Below the pieces are notes generated by a model that saw only the letters and a list, made by a program, of their open reading frames with translations, made no database searches and had not been told where the DNA came from. This document shows positions 9,009-18,777 of a DNA stretch of 64,000 nt, in pieces. Within the stretch, counting starts at the first letter, position 1, and each line of letters opens with the position of its first letter. A program made the position numbers and the translations under genes. Origin of the DNA: Centrapalus pauciflorus (lineage: Eukaryota > Streptophyta > Magnoliopsida > Asterales > Asteraceae); the NCBI GenBank assembly GCA_020465985.1, contig JAANYP010003832.1, forward strand, positions 62,001 through 126,000, given 5' to 3'.

Positions 9009-9253
9009 CGCATTGTCTATCATACGTTCCTAACATACAATTAAGTAATCAAGGAACAAGCAGCAGCAGATGTTTCCATAAAAGTTAGTATCAATCACCA
9101 ATAAGTACCGAAACATATGCAAGTAAGTAATGCAATCTGTCACTCAAAGCGGTACGGAGCAATGCAAGTAATCAATGAACATGCAACTACAGTTGTCCAG
9201 TTTCAGCAGTGTCTTCATACGTTCCTAGCATACAATTAAGTAATCAAGGAACA
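9009..9253 (-). repeat. Satellite fragment, about 1.25 monomers of the 196-bp family
   Basis: This matches the array at 18778-20594 and is its left part, separated by insertion of element A. Strand is given relative to the array at 25021-33302 (taken as plus). It ends in GAACA, which is repeated after element A. Confidence 0.85.
9249..9253. repeat. Target-site duplication of element A (left copy, GAACA)
   Basis: GAACA directly precedes the 5' LTR and recurs at 18773-18777 directly after the 3' LTR. Five bases is the standard duplication for gypsy integrases. Confidence 0.9.
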
Positions 9254-9596
9254 TGTAACAGCCCGTAATTTATTAAATATAAAGTACAGCATCAAACTTT
9301 GGATAATTAAGCAATTTTGTCCTATTATTAGTAATTAACCGAAAACATGAATTTTAAATAGTTAATTATATTAAGTTATAACTAATTATGAAAACTTGTC
9401 CCAAATTAGCTGAAATAAAGTTAATAACTAAATTTAGCTAATTGACAAATTAAAGACTGAAAATTTGACTAAGATGATAATTGTAGCAAATCTAGAACTT
9501 CTTTGCTATTATTTGCATCTGAAAATGCAAAATTAGATTGCTAAGAATAAAAGTTGGTCAATTCCAGAAATTCAGTAGAAAATCTGTTTTTTTCTC

Positions 9597-9605
9597 TATA
9601 AATAG
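9597..9605 (+). promoter_or_regulatory. TATA box of 5' LTR A
   Basis: TATAAATAG followed by a CT-rich leader. It would drive the full-length element transcript. Confidence 0.6.
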
Positions 9606-10876
9606 AGCCCTTCCACCTCATTTCCTTGGTTTAGCAAGTTAGAACTCTCTCTCTCTCTCTCTCTCACTACAATCTCACCTTATCTCTAACTTTTCTCCTA
9701 AACGGTTCACCGGATTCTCGTGATTTTTACGTCATCGGATAGATATCGTCGAGCTCTACACTAATCGGTCATTGCATGTTCGATTTGGTTCCGATTTGAG
9801 GTAAGATCGACCCTTTTTCTGTCTTTTGGTTCGGGTTGAAGAGCAAACTCGAGTTTGCTCAAACCCTCTTCATTCGAAGCTGATTTGCTCTCGTTTAGGA
9901 CCTGATTTTGCTTGGAAAACGTCAATAATCGAAGGCTATAGCTTGGACGAAGGTTAGTGACTATTTCTCCCTCATATATGTTCATGTTTAGTTGCTAAAA
10001 CCTGGAAAATCGATGAACAAGAAGAACAAATTCGAGAAATTCATGTCTAGACTCGAACTCACTAGATTCGAAGATGTTGTTTTCGAATCTATCTCCCTTA
10101 GACTCGAAGGTGCTGTTTTAAATCCGATAAGTTAGACTCGAATTAAGGCTGTTTCGAATCTGATTAGTTAAACTCGAATTCATCCTCAGATTAGGTTCGA
10201 AATTGATTGCATTAATGACTTTTGGTATCCAAATACATTAGACTCGAAGATAGTATTCGAATCTGTCCCTATTTTCGAATCTGTCCCTTATTCGAATCTG
10301 TCCCTATATTCGAACCCGTTCCCTATATTCGAATCTGTCCATTCAGACTCGACAACAAGATATGACAATAACCTGATTATATAATTAGGGATTATATAGA
10401 TCATGTTACAAACTTGACATTAATATACCAGACTTGAAACTGAACTGCAGGAAACAGCCGCTTTGACAGAGTAAATTGGACGGCTTAATTCGTTAAGCAC
10501 TAACTGACTAAGTTACCTTGCTCAGGACTACGGTGAGTGACAGATTACTTTGAGTACATGCATATATTTCAATACTTATTGGTGATTGTTACTGAATTGT
10601 ATGGAAACATTTGCTATGGTTGTCTGTTTCTTGAATACTTATTGTATGATAGGAACTTACTTTTGACATTATTGAAATTAGATATCTGATATGCCTTGTA
10701 ATGCATGTTCACTTTTACTTTTTATGTAAATACTTAACATGCTTGTTGATTTCTTGTTAATGAATCATTCGCATCTGCATACTGCATTTACTGATCTGAC
10801 CGAATGTGAGATCTCCATTCAAAGGAAGGAATTCTGCAGATTCCTTTCCTATCTGACTCGTTTCCTTACACTTCCC

Positions 10877-10894
10877 GTAGGGCTTCGGCCTTAC
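10877..10894 (+). other. C(UUCG)G hairpin in 5' LTR A
   Basis: Identical 18-nt hairpin to that in LTR C (7-bp stem, UUCG loop). Confidence 0.75.
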
Positions 10895-11407
10895 ACATGG
10901 GAATACAGATTTGGGTTGACTCCCAAATCTTTTGCCGTCTCTGACGTGTTGACTTGCCGACATGAGCTGATAGTATGTTTTATATGTGTGGTAACTAATG
11001 GTACTCTGTTAACTCACTAAGCAAAGTTAGCTTACTCTGTCATGACATCTCTCTTTACAGGAAAAGTTGATAAGGCCAAGGCTAAAGCAGGTAGTTCGTC
11101 CCAAGCTAAGTGAACTTTGATACTGGAGGATTGCAGACTTTTGAACCTATTGCTGATGCCTATTTTGTACTGATTATTGCGGTCTCGGGTAGCTTGTTCA
11201 ATCTTCCGCACTCTGATTGAAGATTTTAGAAGCTAGATTAGACCACCATCATATCTTTAATATATTTTGTAATTAAGTATCTTGTAGCTTTTTGAATCAG
11301 GTATGTGGACCTGTGGTATCAGACAATAGTAATATTTATTAATTAATGAAATGTACTATAAGAAATTATGACGTGTACTGTTTGTGGTAACTCGGGTGTT
11401 ACAAAGT

Positions 11408-11419
11408 TGGTATCAGAGC
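11408..11419 (+). other. Primer-binding site of element A
   Basis: TGGTATCAGAGC lies four bases after the 5' LTR. It is complementary to the 3' end of plant initiator tRNA-Met, the usual minus-strand primer for plant gypsy elements. The leader from here to the gag ATG at 11759 has no further feature that I recognise. Confidence 0.9.
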
Positions 11420-11758
11420 AGCAGTAGATCGGTTTAATCATCGGATTGGCCACCCGATACTTAAACTACTGGTATGGTATGGACTATGTGACTCTGAATT
11501 CCCGAACAAGTCACCGAGGCCTAGGGTAACCTAATTAGTAAAGGACTACCCACACAACTTGACCTAAGATAGGCAATTGATGACTGATAGGATGGGGGAA
11601 AGACTGATTGCTTGATACTGACTTGACTTTGTGTCAGCCTGACTGGCTGCTTTCATGATAATGTAAATTATATGTGATTATCTGACGTAGGCATTATGAC
11701 TCGCATTGTGCTTATTTGAATCAGGAAATAATAGTTATTTCCTTTATATTTTCAGCCA

Positions 11759-13231
11759 ATGGCTGATAAGAATCCGACTGTTGCTGGTACCTCAACTGTT
11801 GGTAAAGCTGCTGATGCTGCGGCTGATCAACAAAAAGAGTCTGTTCATGTAGAAGACTTAGGCACTGACCCAGAAAATACTGCTAATGACTCAAGCAGTA
11901 CTGCTACGCCTGTGCTACCTCAGCAGGCTCAAGTAATTGATCTCGTTCATAAGTTGAATGAGGATAATCGTAGACAAATGCAGCTTATGATGGATAGGAA
12001 TCGATTGCAGACTGATATGGCGGTTGAAGACCGATTTAAGGAAATTAAGGACTTGCTTACCAAGGGCAAAGCAGTGATGCAACCTGATGAGGAAAACCAG
12101 CGTGAAATAGACTTTAGGCGCCGTGAGGAAGAACTCAGGTTACGAGAACTTAAGTTGCAGGAGCTGGAACTGAAATATAGGGAAGAAATGTTAGCAAAAC
12201 CGAAGAAAGATCGAAAGAGGAAACATAGGCATGTGTCCTCTGATGAAAGCGAGACTGATTCCTCTGACCATCACGTTAAGGTGGGACGAGAGTGTATATT
12301 TGTTGATTTTAAGAAATGTGGAGCTCGTACGTTTGCTGGGACATCAGATCCAGTAAAAGCAATGGATTGGGTTGCCAATGTGGAGAAAGCGTTTAAACTC
12401 TCCAAGTGTAATGAAGAAGACAAGGTTACGTTTGCAACGGGAATGTTAGAGGATGGAGCTGGCCGACGGTGGAAGTCAATTACAAATCCCATGTCTGATG
12501 CAATGGAGAAATCCATTACTTGGGATCAATTCAAAATTCATCTGAAGGAGAAATACTGCCCTCAGGATGTTAAACGCCAAATGGAGAAAACTCTGCTATC
12601 TTTTCAGCAAGGTACAAGGTCCGTAACAGATTATGAGCTGGAATTTACCAGCCTCTCGCTATTATCTGATCACCCTGTCGATACTGATGAAAGACGAATG
12701 GATTTATTTGTGGATGGTCTGGATAGAGAAATTCGAAAGTTTGTGAAATCTAGCAGACCGAGAAGTTATATAGAGGCGGTTGAAATTGCTAGGGTAGGTG
12801 AGCTTGAAATCTATCCTGAGCGAGCATGTCCTTTTATTGCTAAATCTAGTAAGAAGGAAGATCTGAGAAAGCTGGAAAGGAGAGGGTGGAAAAGAAGAAT
12901 GAAAGTTCGAAGAAAGGAGATAGGCATTCTTCCAAGAAAGCTAAATCTTATGCTGTGTCCTCAGCGCCAAAGCCTTCTTGTCCTCGCTGCAAGCAAATTC
13001 ATGAAGGAAAATGTGATCCTGCGTTCGTTAAGTGCTACTGCTGTAGACAGAATGGTCATGACAGGTCGTAATGTCCCAAACGCAGTGAGGCTTGTCGTAA
13101 TTGCATCACTTTGGGGCACCATGCTAAAGACTGTACTCGGCCCCGATTTGTTCCTCCGCCTGCATCTTCACCCCAGCAATCAGGCAAGGGTTCTTCTGCT
13201 CCGAGGAACCAACCAAGATCCTTTCAGATGA
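11759..13231 (+). CDS. gag: Gag of element A, frameshifted near its C-terminus
   Basis: The ATG at 11759 is the same start as in element B. The N-terminal third is polar and helix-rich, with a charged Glu/Arg/Lys stretch likely to be coiled coil. The retrotransposon gag core follows (AMDWVANVEKAF, then W at the GAGRRW site, EKYCPQDVK and a VTDYELEF block). Near 12857 a 1-nt loss and a nearby short insertion relative to element B shift the frame, so the last ~120 residues are nonsense. The zinc knuckles continue in the overlapping frame at 12886-13071. This gag therefore lacks its nucleic-acid-binding knuckles in frame. Confidence 0.85.
   Translation: MADKNPTVAGTSTVGKAADAAADQQKESVHVEDLGTDPENTANDSSSTATPVLPQQAQVIDLVHKLNEDNRRQMQLMMDRNRLQTDMAVEDRFKEIKDLLTKGKAVMQPDEENQREIDFRRREEELRLRELKLQELELKYREEMLAKPKKDRKRKHRHVSSDESETDSSDHHVKVGRECIFVDFKKCGARTFAGTSDPVKAMDWVANVEKAFKLSKCNEEDKVTFATGMLEDGAGRRWKSITNPMSDAMEKSITWDQFKIHLKEKYCPQDVKRQMEKTLLSFQQGTRSVTDYELEFTSLSLLSDHPVDTDERRMDLFVDGLDREIRKFVKSSRPRSYIEAVEIARVGELEIYPERACPFIAKSSKKEDLRKLERRGWKRRMKVRRKEIGILPRKLNLMLCPQRQSLLVLAASKFMKENVILRSLSATAVDRMVMTGRNVPNAVRLVVIASLWGTMLKTVLGPDLFLRLHLHPSNQARVLLLRGTNQDPFR
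12886..13071 (+). pseudogene. gag: Gag first zinc knuckle of element A in the shifted frame
   Basis: This frame resumes the true gag sequence after the frameshift. It includes the CPRCKQ motif and the knuckle CYCCRQNGHDRS, then ends at TAA where element B has a glutamate codon (GAA). The second knuckle (GHHAKDC) lies downstream in the ORF starting at 13111. A frameshift and a nonsense codon thus lie within about 210 bp. Confidence 0.8.
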
Positions 13232-14337
13232 CAGCCGAAGAGGCAAAAGAGACTGCTGATGTCGTCACGGGTACATTTCTTGTTAACCATATACCTGCTT
13301 TAATCCTATTTGACTCTGGCTCTAATCTGTCATATGTGTCTGAAAAGTTTGCTAAACAGTTTGATTTTGCCCCGGTAATGTTACCTGTACCCTTAAGCAT
13401 AGAAACTGCTAGTTCAAGCTTTGTGACTGTAAATAGGGTCTATCGCTCTTGTAAGCTAGTAATCGATGACCTCTCCTCGGACATTGACCTGATACCGATG
13501 TGGATTAGAGAGTTTGATGTTATTATAGGAATGGACTGGCTAATGATGAATAATGCTGAAATCCTTTGTGCTAAAAGGATAATTAGAATTAGAACCCCCG
13601 AAGGATGTGAACGTTACGTTTATGGCGATAGAAAAACTCAAGATTTAGGTCTCATTTCCGTAATGAAAGCCCGAAAGTGTCTAACCAAGGGTTGTTCCGC
13701 CTATTTAGCATATATCATAGATGCTAAAGAAGTTAAAAAGACTGTGTCTGAAGTACCTGTAGTTCAAGAATTTCCTGATGTATTCCCGGATGACATCTCT
13801 GGATTGCCACCAGATCGTCAAATCGAATTCCACATTGACCTTGTACCGGGTGCAGCTCCCATCGCAAAAGCTTCTTACCGTCTTGCTCCGAATGAAATGA
13901 AGGAAATGATGAGTCAGTTACAGGAATTATTGGAAAAAGGGTTTATTCGTCCGAGTACTTCTCCTTGGGGTGCTCCGGTTCTTTTTGTTAAGAAGAAAGA
14001 TGGTACCTTTCGCATGTGTATCGATTATCGGGAGCTAAATAAAGTAACTATTAAGAACCGATACCCACTGCCTAGAATTGATGACTTGTTTGATCAACTG
14101 CAAGGGGCTAGCTATTTCTCGAAGATTGATCTTCGATCTGGATATCATCAACTCAAGGTATTTGAAACTGACATACCGAAAACTGAATTTCGTACTCGTT
14201 ATGGCCATTTTGAATTTCTTGTAATGTCGTTCGGTCTCACAAATGCCCCGGCAGCATTTATGGACCTCATGAACAGGGTATGTAGACCAATGTTGGACAA
14301 ATCAGTGATAGTCTTCATTGATGACATTTTGAGTTAA
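13111..14337 (+). CDS. pol: Second zinc knuckle, protease and RT of element A
   Basis: 408 codons. The start Met is internal to the second CCHC knuckle. The aspartic protease has its active site in LFDSGSNL and the IIGMDW segment. RT follows, with LPPDRQIEFHID, the PSTSPWGAPVLFVKKKDG block, CIDYRELN, IDLRSGYHQL and FGLTNAPAAFMDLMN, ending at VFIDDIL. At 14330-14337 two changes relative to B convert Ile-Tyr to Ser-stop, which cuts RT just after its catalytic FIDD. The same frame reopens at once. Confidence 0.85.
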   Translation: MGHHAKDCTRPRFVPPPASSPQQSGKGSSAPRNQPRSFQMTAEEAKETADVVTGTFLVNHIPALILFDSGSNLSYVSEKFAKQFDFAPVMLPVPLSIETASSSFVTVNRVYRSCKLVIDDLSSDIDLIPMWIREFDVIIGMDWLMMNNAEILCAKRIIRIRTPEGCERYVYGDRKTQDLGLISVMKARKCLTKGCSAYLAYIIDAKEVKKTVSEVPVVQEFPDVFPDDISGLPPDRQIEFHIDLVPGAAPIAKASYRLAPNEMKEMMSQLQELLEKGFIRPSTSPWGAPVLFVKKKDGTFRMCIDYRELNKVTIKNRYPLPRIDDLFDQLQGASYFSKIDLRSGYHQLKVFETDIPKTEFRTRYGHFEFLVMSFGLTNAPAAFMDLMNRVCRPMLDKSVIVFIDDILS

Positions 14338-14361
14338 TCTAAGTCTGAATCTGACCATGCG

Positions 14362-15993
14362 ATGCATTTGCGAGAATTTCTAGAATTGTTACGAAAAGAG
14401 CGACTCTACGCAAAATTCTCCAAATGTGAATTCTGGTTACGCCAGGTGCAATTTTTAGGACATATTGTCTCGGGTGAGGGAATTTTCGTGGATCCATCAA
14501 AAGTTGATGCGGTTCAGAAATGGGAAGCACCGAAAAGCGTATCTGAAATTCGAAGTTTCTTGGGATTAGCAGGTTATTATCGAAGATTTATTCGTGATTT
14601 CTCCAAGATTGCGGTACCTTTAACCAGTCTGACAAAGAAAGAAGTTAAGTTTGAATGGAATGAATCTCAAGAGCGAGCCTTTGAGACTCTGAAGCGTAAG
14701 CTAATTGAAGCACCGATTCTGGCCTTACCTGAGGGTAATGACGACTTTGTAGTCTATAGTGATGCTTCAAGGATGGGATTAGGCTGTGTGCTGATGCAGC
14801 GGGATAAAGTAATTGCCTACGCATCAAGGCAGCTAAAGGTGCATGAAAAGAATTATCCGACGCATGATTTGGAGCTTGCAGACGTAACCTTTGCATTGAA
14901 TATTTGGCGGCATTATCTGTATGGGACTAGATGCAAATTATATACAGATCACAAAAGTCTGAAATATATATTCGACCAAAAAGAGCTGAATATGCGACAA
15001 TGGCGATCCATGGAATTGATTAAAGACTATGACTGTGAGATTCTTTACCATCCAGGTAAAGCAAACATAGTAGCAGATGCCTTAAGCCGCAAATCCGGAC
15101 AAAACCATTATATCCGATGTTATGCCTTGACTTCTGTTGTTATGGAGTCTGTTCTGCCTGAGTTGTTAATTGCCGCTCAATCTAAAGCCATTCGAGATGA
15201 GAACCTAAAATCCGAACGTGTGGTTACTTATGTGACCAAGCTGACCCTTGACAATCGTGGTCTTAGACGGTTCATGAATAGAATATGGGTTCCCAGATTA
15301 GGAGGTGTTCATGATCAGATTCTGTCGGAGGCTCATATGTCGAAATTTGCGATACATCCTGGTTCTACTAAAATGTATCAAGATTTGAGGACGGAATATT
15401 GGTGGCCTAGAATGAAGAAGGATGTAGCTCGATATGTAGAAAATTGCATGACTTGCTTACAAGTCAAATCTGAACATCAGAAGCCGTATGGGGAACTTCA
15501 ACCATTACCAATCCCGGAATGGAAGTGGGACCATATAACCATGGACTTTGTGACGAAGCTGCCCAGGACTAAACGGAATCATGACTCTATATGGGTAATA
15601 GTGGATCGACTCACTAAGTCAGCCCATTTCCTACCCATACGTGAAGATGAACGCCTCGAAAAGCTAGCTGAATTGTACATGAAAGAAATCGTGATTAGAC
15701 ATGGTGTGTCATTGTCTATTGTGTCTGACCGTGACAGCAGATTTACTTCTCGCTTTTGGAAGGCCTTTCAGAATGAACTAGGTACTGATCTCAAGATGAG
15801 CACCGCTTATCATCCAGAAACCGACGGGCAAAGTGAGAGAACGATTTTGACTTTGGAAGATATGCTACGTGCCTGTGTGATTGATCTCGGAGGAAATTGG
15901 GATACTCACCTTCCATTTGTAGAGTTTGCTTACAATAATAGCTATCACTCGACTATTGGCATGCCTCCATATCAGCTATTGTACGGACGATGA
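14362..15993 (+). CDS. pol: RT thumb, RNase H and integrase of element A
   Basis: Same frame as 13111-14337, continuing after the nonsense codon. It contains the RT connection region (SKCEFWL, LGLAGYYRRF), RNase H (YSDAS, HDLELA, YTDHKSL, ADALSRK) and integrase with an HHCC zinc domain, MDFVTK, VSDRDSRF and DGQSER. The catalytic residues of RNase H and integrase are present. It ends at TGA (CGA in B) after LLYGR, and the frame resumes to 16584. Confidence 0.85.
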   Translation: MHLREFLELLRKERLYAKFSKCEFWLRQVQFLGHIVSGEGIFVDPSKVDAVQKWEAPKSVSEIRSFLGLAGYYRRFIRDFSKIAVPLTSLTKKEVKFEWNESQERAFETLKRKLIEAPILALPEGNDDFVVYSDASRMGLGCVLMQRDKVIAYASRQLKVHEKNYPTHDLELADVTFALNIWRHYLYGTRCKLYTDHKSLKYIFDQKELNMRQWRSMELIKDYDCEILYHPGKANIVADALSRKSGQNHYIRCYALTSVVMESVLPELLIAAQSKAIRDENLKSERVVTYVTKLTLDNRGLRRFMNRIWVPRLGGVHDQILSEAHMSKFAIHPGSTKMYQDLRTEYWWPRMKKDVARYVENCMTCLQVKSEHQKPYGELQPLPIPEWKWDHITMDFVTKLPRTKRNHDSIWVIVDRLTKSAHFLPIREDERLEKLAELYMKEIVIRHGVSLSIVSDRDSRFTSRFWKAFQNELGTDLKMSTAYHPETDGQSERTILTLEDMLRACVIDLGGNWDTHLPFVEFAYNNSYHSTIGMPPYQLLYGR

Positions 15994-16053
15994 TGCCGAA
16001 CTCCAACCTGTTGGAGGGAAACAGGTGAACGCCCGATCTCAGGACCAACCATT

Positions 16054-16584
16054 TTGCAAGAAGCCCATGATCAGCTACAATTGATTCGACAGCGGATACA
16101 GACTTCTCAAGACAGACAAAACAAATATCATGATCGAAGACGTAAACCAATTGTGTTTGAGATTGGTGATAAAGTGTTGTTGAAAGTCACGCCAAGAAAA
16201 GGGATAGTAAGGTTTGGCAAACGGGGGAAGTTGAGCCCTCGATTTGTTGGTCCTTTCGAAATTCTCGAGCGTGTAGGATTGCAAGCCTACAGGTTAAAGT
16301 TGCCTGCCGAAATGTCTGGGATTCATGATGTATTTCACGTTAGTAATCTTCGAAAGTGTTTGATTGAAGCTGAAGCTGCGATTCCTTGGAAAGACGTACA
16401 AATTGACGAGCAGCTGCGATACGAAGAAGAGCCCGAGCGTATAATCGATCATAAGATTTCAAAATTGCGCAACAAGGAAATTCCAATGGTGTTAGTTCAA
16501 TGGAAATACCATAAGGGATCTGCGCAAACATGGGAGCGAGAAGACGAGATTAGGCAAAAATATCCAAAGTTATTTCTGTCTTAG
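16054..16584 (+). CDS. pol: Integrase C-terminus and chromodomain-like tail of element A
   Basis: Same frame as the preceding two segments. It has the GPFEILERVG integrase C-terminal module and a terminal chromodomain-like segment (MVLVQWKYH, TWERED, KYPKLF). The stop is followed after 38 bp by the 3' LTR. The first Met is internal to the polyprotein. Confidence 0.8.
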   Translation: MQEAHDQLQLIRQRIQTSQDRQNKYHDRRRKPIVFEIGDKVLLKVTPRKGIVRFGKRGKLSPRFVGPFEILERVGLQAYRLKLPAEMSGIHDVFHVSNLRKCLIEAEAAIPWKDVQIDEQLRYEEEPERIIDHKISKLRNKEIPMVLVQWKYHKGSAQTWEREDEIRQKYPKLFLS

Positions 16585-16611
16585 TCGATTCCGAGGAAGG
16601 AATCAATTTAA

Positions 16612-16621
16612 CGGGGGAAGA
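16612..16621 (+). other. Polypurine tract of element A
   Basis: A G-run plus AAG immediately upstream of the 3' LTR, identical to the tract of B. Confidence 0.8.
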
Positions 16622-16622
16622 C

Positions 16623-18772
16623 TGTAACAGCCCGTAATTTATTAAATATAAAGTACAGCATCAAACTTTGGATAATTAAGCAATTTTGTCCTATTATTAG
16701 TAATTAACCGAAAACATGAATTTTAAATAGTTAATTATATTAAGTTATAACTAATTATGAAAACTTGTCCCAAATTAGCTGAAATAAAGTTAATAACTAA
16801 ATTTAGCTAATTGACAAATTAAAGACTGAAAATTTGACTAAGATGATAATTGTAGCAAATCTAGAACTTCTTTGCTATTATTTGCATCTGAAAATGCAAA
16901 ATTAGATTGCTAAGAATAAAAGTTGGTCAATTCCAGAAATTCAGTAGAAAATCTGTTTTTTTCTCTATAAATAGAGCCCTTCCACCTCATTTCCTTGGTT
17001 TAGCAAGTTAGAACTCTCTCTCTCTCTCTCTCTCACTACAATCTCACCTTATCTCTAACTTTTCTCCTAAACGGTTCACCGGATTCTCGTGATTTTTACG
17101 TCATCGGATAGATATCGTCGAGCTCTACACTAATCGGTCATTGCATGTTCGATTTGGTTCCGATTTGAGGTAAGATCGACCCTTTTTCTGTCTTTTGGTT
17201 CGGGTTGAAGAGCAAACTCGAGTTTGCTCAAACCCTCTTCATTCGAAGCTGATTTGCTCTCGTTTAGGACCTGATTTTGCTTGGAAAACGTCAATAATCG
17301 AAGGCTATAGCTTGGACGAAGGTTAGTGACTATTTCTCCCTCATATATGTTCATGTTTAGTTGCTAAAACCTGGAAAATCGATGAACAAGAAGAACAAAT
17401 TCGAGAAATTCATGTCTAGACTCGAACTCACTAGATTCGAATATGTTGTTTTCGAATCTATCTCCCTTAGACTCGAAGGTGCTGTTTCAAATCTGATAAG
17501 TTAGACTCGAATTAAGGTTGTTTCGAATCTGATTAGTTAAACTCGAATTCATCCTCAGATTAGGTTCGAAATTGATTGCATTAATGACTTTTGGTATCCA
17601 AATACATTAGACTCGAAGATAGTATTCGAATCTGTCCCTATTTTCGAATCTGTCCCTTATTCGAATCTGTCCCTATATTCGAACCCGTTCCCTATATTCG
17701 AATCTGTCCATTCAGACTCGACAACAAGATATGACAATAACCTGATTATATAATTAGGGATTATATAGATCATGTTACAAACTTGACATTAATATACCAG
17801 ACTTGAAACTGAACTGCAGGAACCAGCCGCTTTGACAGAGTAAATTGGACGGCTTAATTCGTTAAGCACTAACTGACTAAGTTACCTTGCTCAGGACTAC
17901 GGTGAGTGACAGATTACTTTGAGTACATGCATATATTTCAATACTTATTGGTGATTGTTACTGAATTGTATGGAAACATTTGCTATGGTTGTCTGTTTCT
18001 TGAATACTTATAGTATGATAGGAACTTACTTTTGACATTATTGAAATTAGATATCTGATATGCCTTGTAATGCATGTTCACTTTTACTTTTTATGTAAAT
18101 ACTTAACATGCTTGTTGATTTCTTGTTAATGAATCATTCGCATCTGCATACTGCATTTACTGATCTGACCGAATGTGAGATCTCCATTCAAAGGAAGGAA
18201 TTCTGCAGATTCCTTTCCTATCTGACTCGTTTCCATACACTTCCCGTAGGGCTTCGGCCTTACACATGGGAATACAGATTTGGGTTGACTCCCAAATCTT
18301 TTGCCGTCTCTGACGTGTTGACTTGCCGACATGAGCTGATAGTATGTTTTATATGTGTGGTAACTAATGGTACTCTGTTAACTCACTAAGCAAAGTTAGC
18401 TTACTCTGTCATGACATCTCTCTTTACAGGAAAAGTTGATAAGGCCAAGGCTAAAGCAGGTAGTTCGTCCCAAGCTAAGTGAACTTTGATACTGGAGGAT
18501 TGCAGACTTTTGAACCTATTGCTGATGCCTATTTTGTACTGATTATTGCGGTCTCGGGTAGCTTGTTCAATCTTCCGCACTCTGATTGAAGATTTTAGAA
18601 GCTAGATTAGACCACCATCATATCTTTAATATATTTTGTAATTAAGTATCTTGTAGCTTTTTGAATCAGGTATGTGGACCTGTGGTATCAGACAATAGTA
18701 ATATTTATTAATTAATGAAATGTACTATAAGAAATTATGACGTGTACTGTTTGTGGTAACTCGGGTGTTACA
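16623..18772 (+). repeat. 3' LTR of element A
   Basis: 2,150 bp, the same length as the 5' LTR and differing at about seven positions. TATA box 16966-16974, UUCG hairpin 18246-18263. Confidence 0.95.
18246..18263 (+). other. C(UUCG)G hairpin in 3' LTR A
   Basis: Identical 18-nt hairpin to the other LTR copies. Confidence 0.75.
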
Positions 18773-18777
18773 GAACA
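18773..18777. repeat. Target-site duplication of element A (right copy, GAACA)
   Basis: Matches 9249-9253. Satellite sequence continues in phase after it (AAGCAGCAGCAG). Confidence 0.9.

Larger units (their letters stand above)
9254..11403 (+). repeat. 5' LTR of element A
   Basis: 2,150 bp, TGTAACAG to GGTGTTACA. It has a TATA box at 9597-9605, a CT-rich leader, a splice-donor consensus GAG/GTAAGA at 9801, TCGAATCT words at about 10020-10350, a satellite-like stretch at about 10525-10710, a UUCG hairpin at 10877-10894 and an acceptor-like CTTTACAG ending at 11060. Confidence 0.95.
9254..18772 (+). mobile_element. Complete Ty3/gypsy chromodomain element 'A' (9.5 kb)
   Basis: Two 2,150-bp LTRs flank a 5.2-kb internal region with primer-binding site, gag, protease, RT, RNase H, integrase, chromodomain-like tail and polypurine tract. 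A GAACA duplication flanks the element, which sits in the 196-bp satellite. I count about seven substitutions and no length difference between the LTRs, so the insertion is young. Nevertheless gag-pol carries a frameshift and three nonsense codons, all of which are intact codons in element B. It is structurally complete but cannot make its own proteins. Confidence 0.95.

Noticed and set aside
11408..11419. tRNA-like sequence at the primer-binding sites
   Set aside because: Only 12-13 bases match the tRNA 3' end. There is no cloverleaf, so these are primer sites and not tRNA genes.
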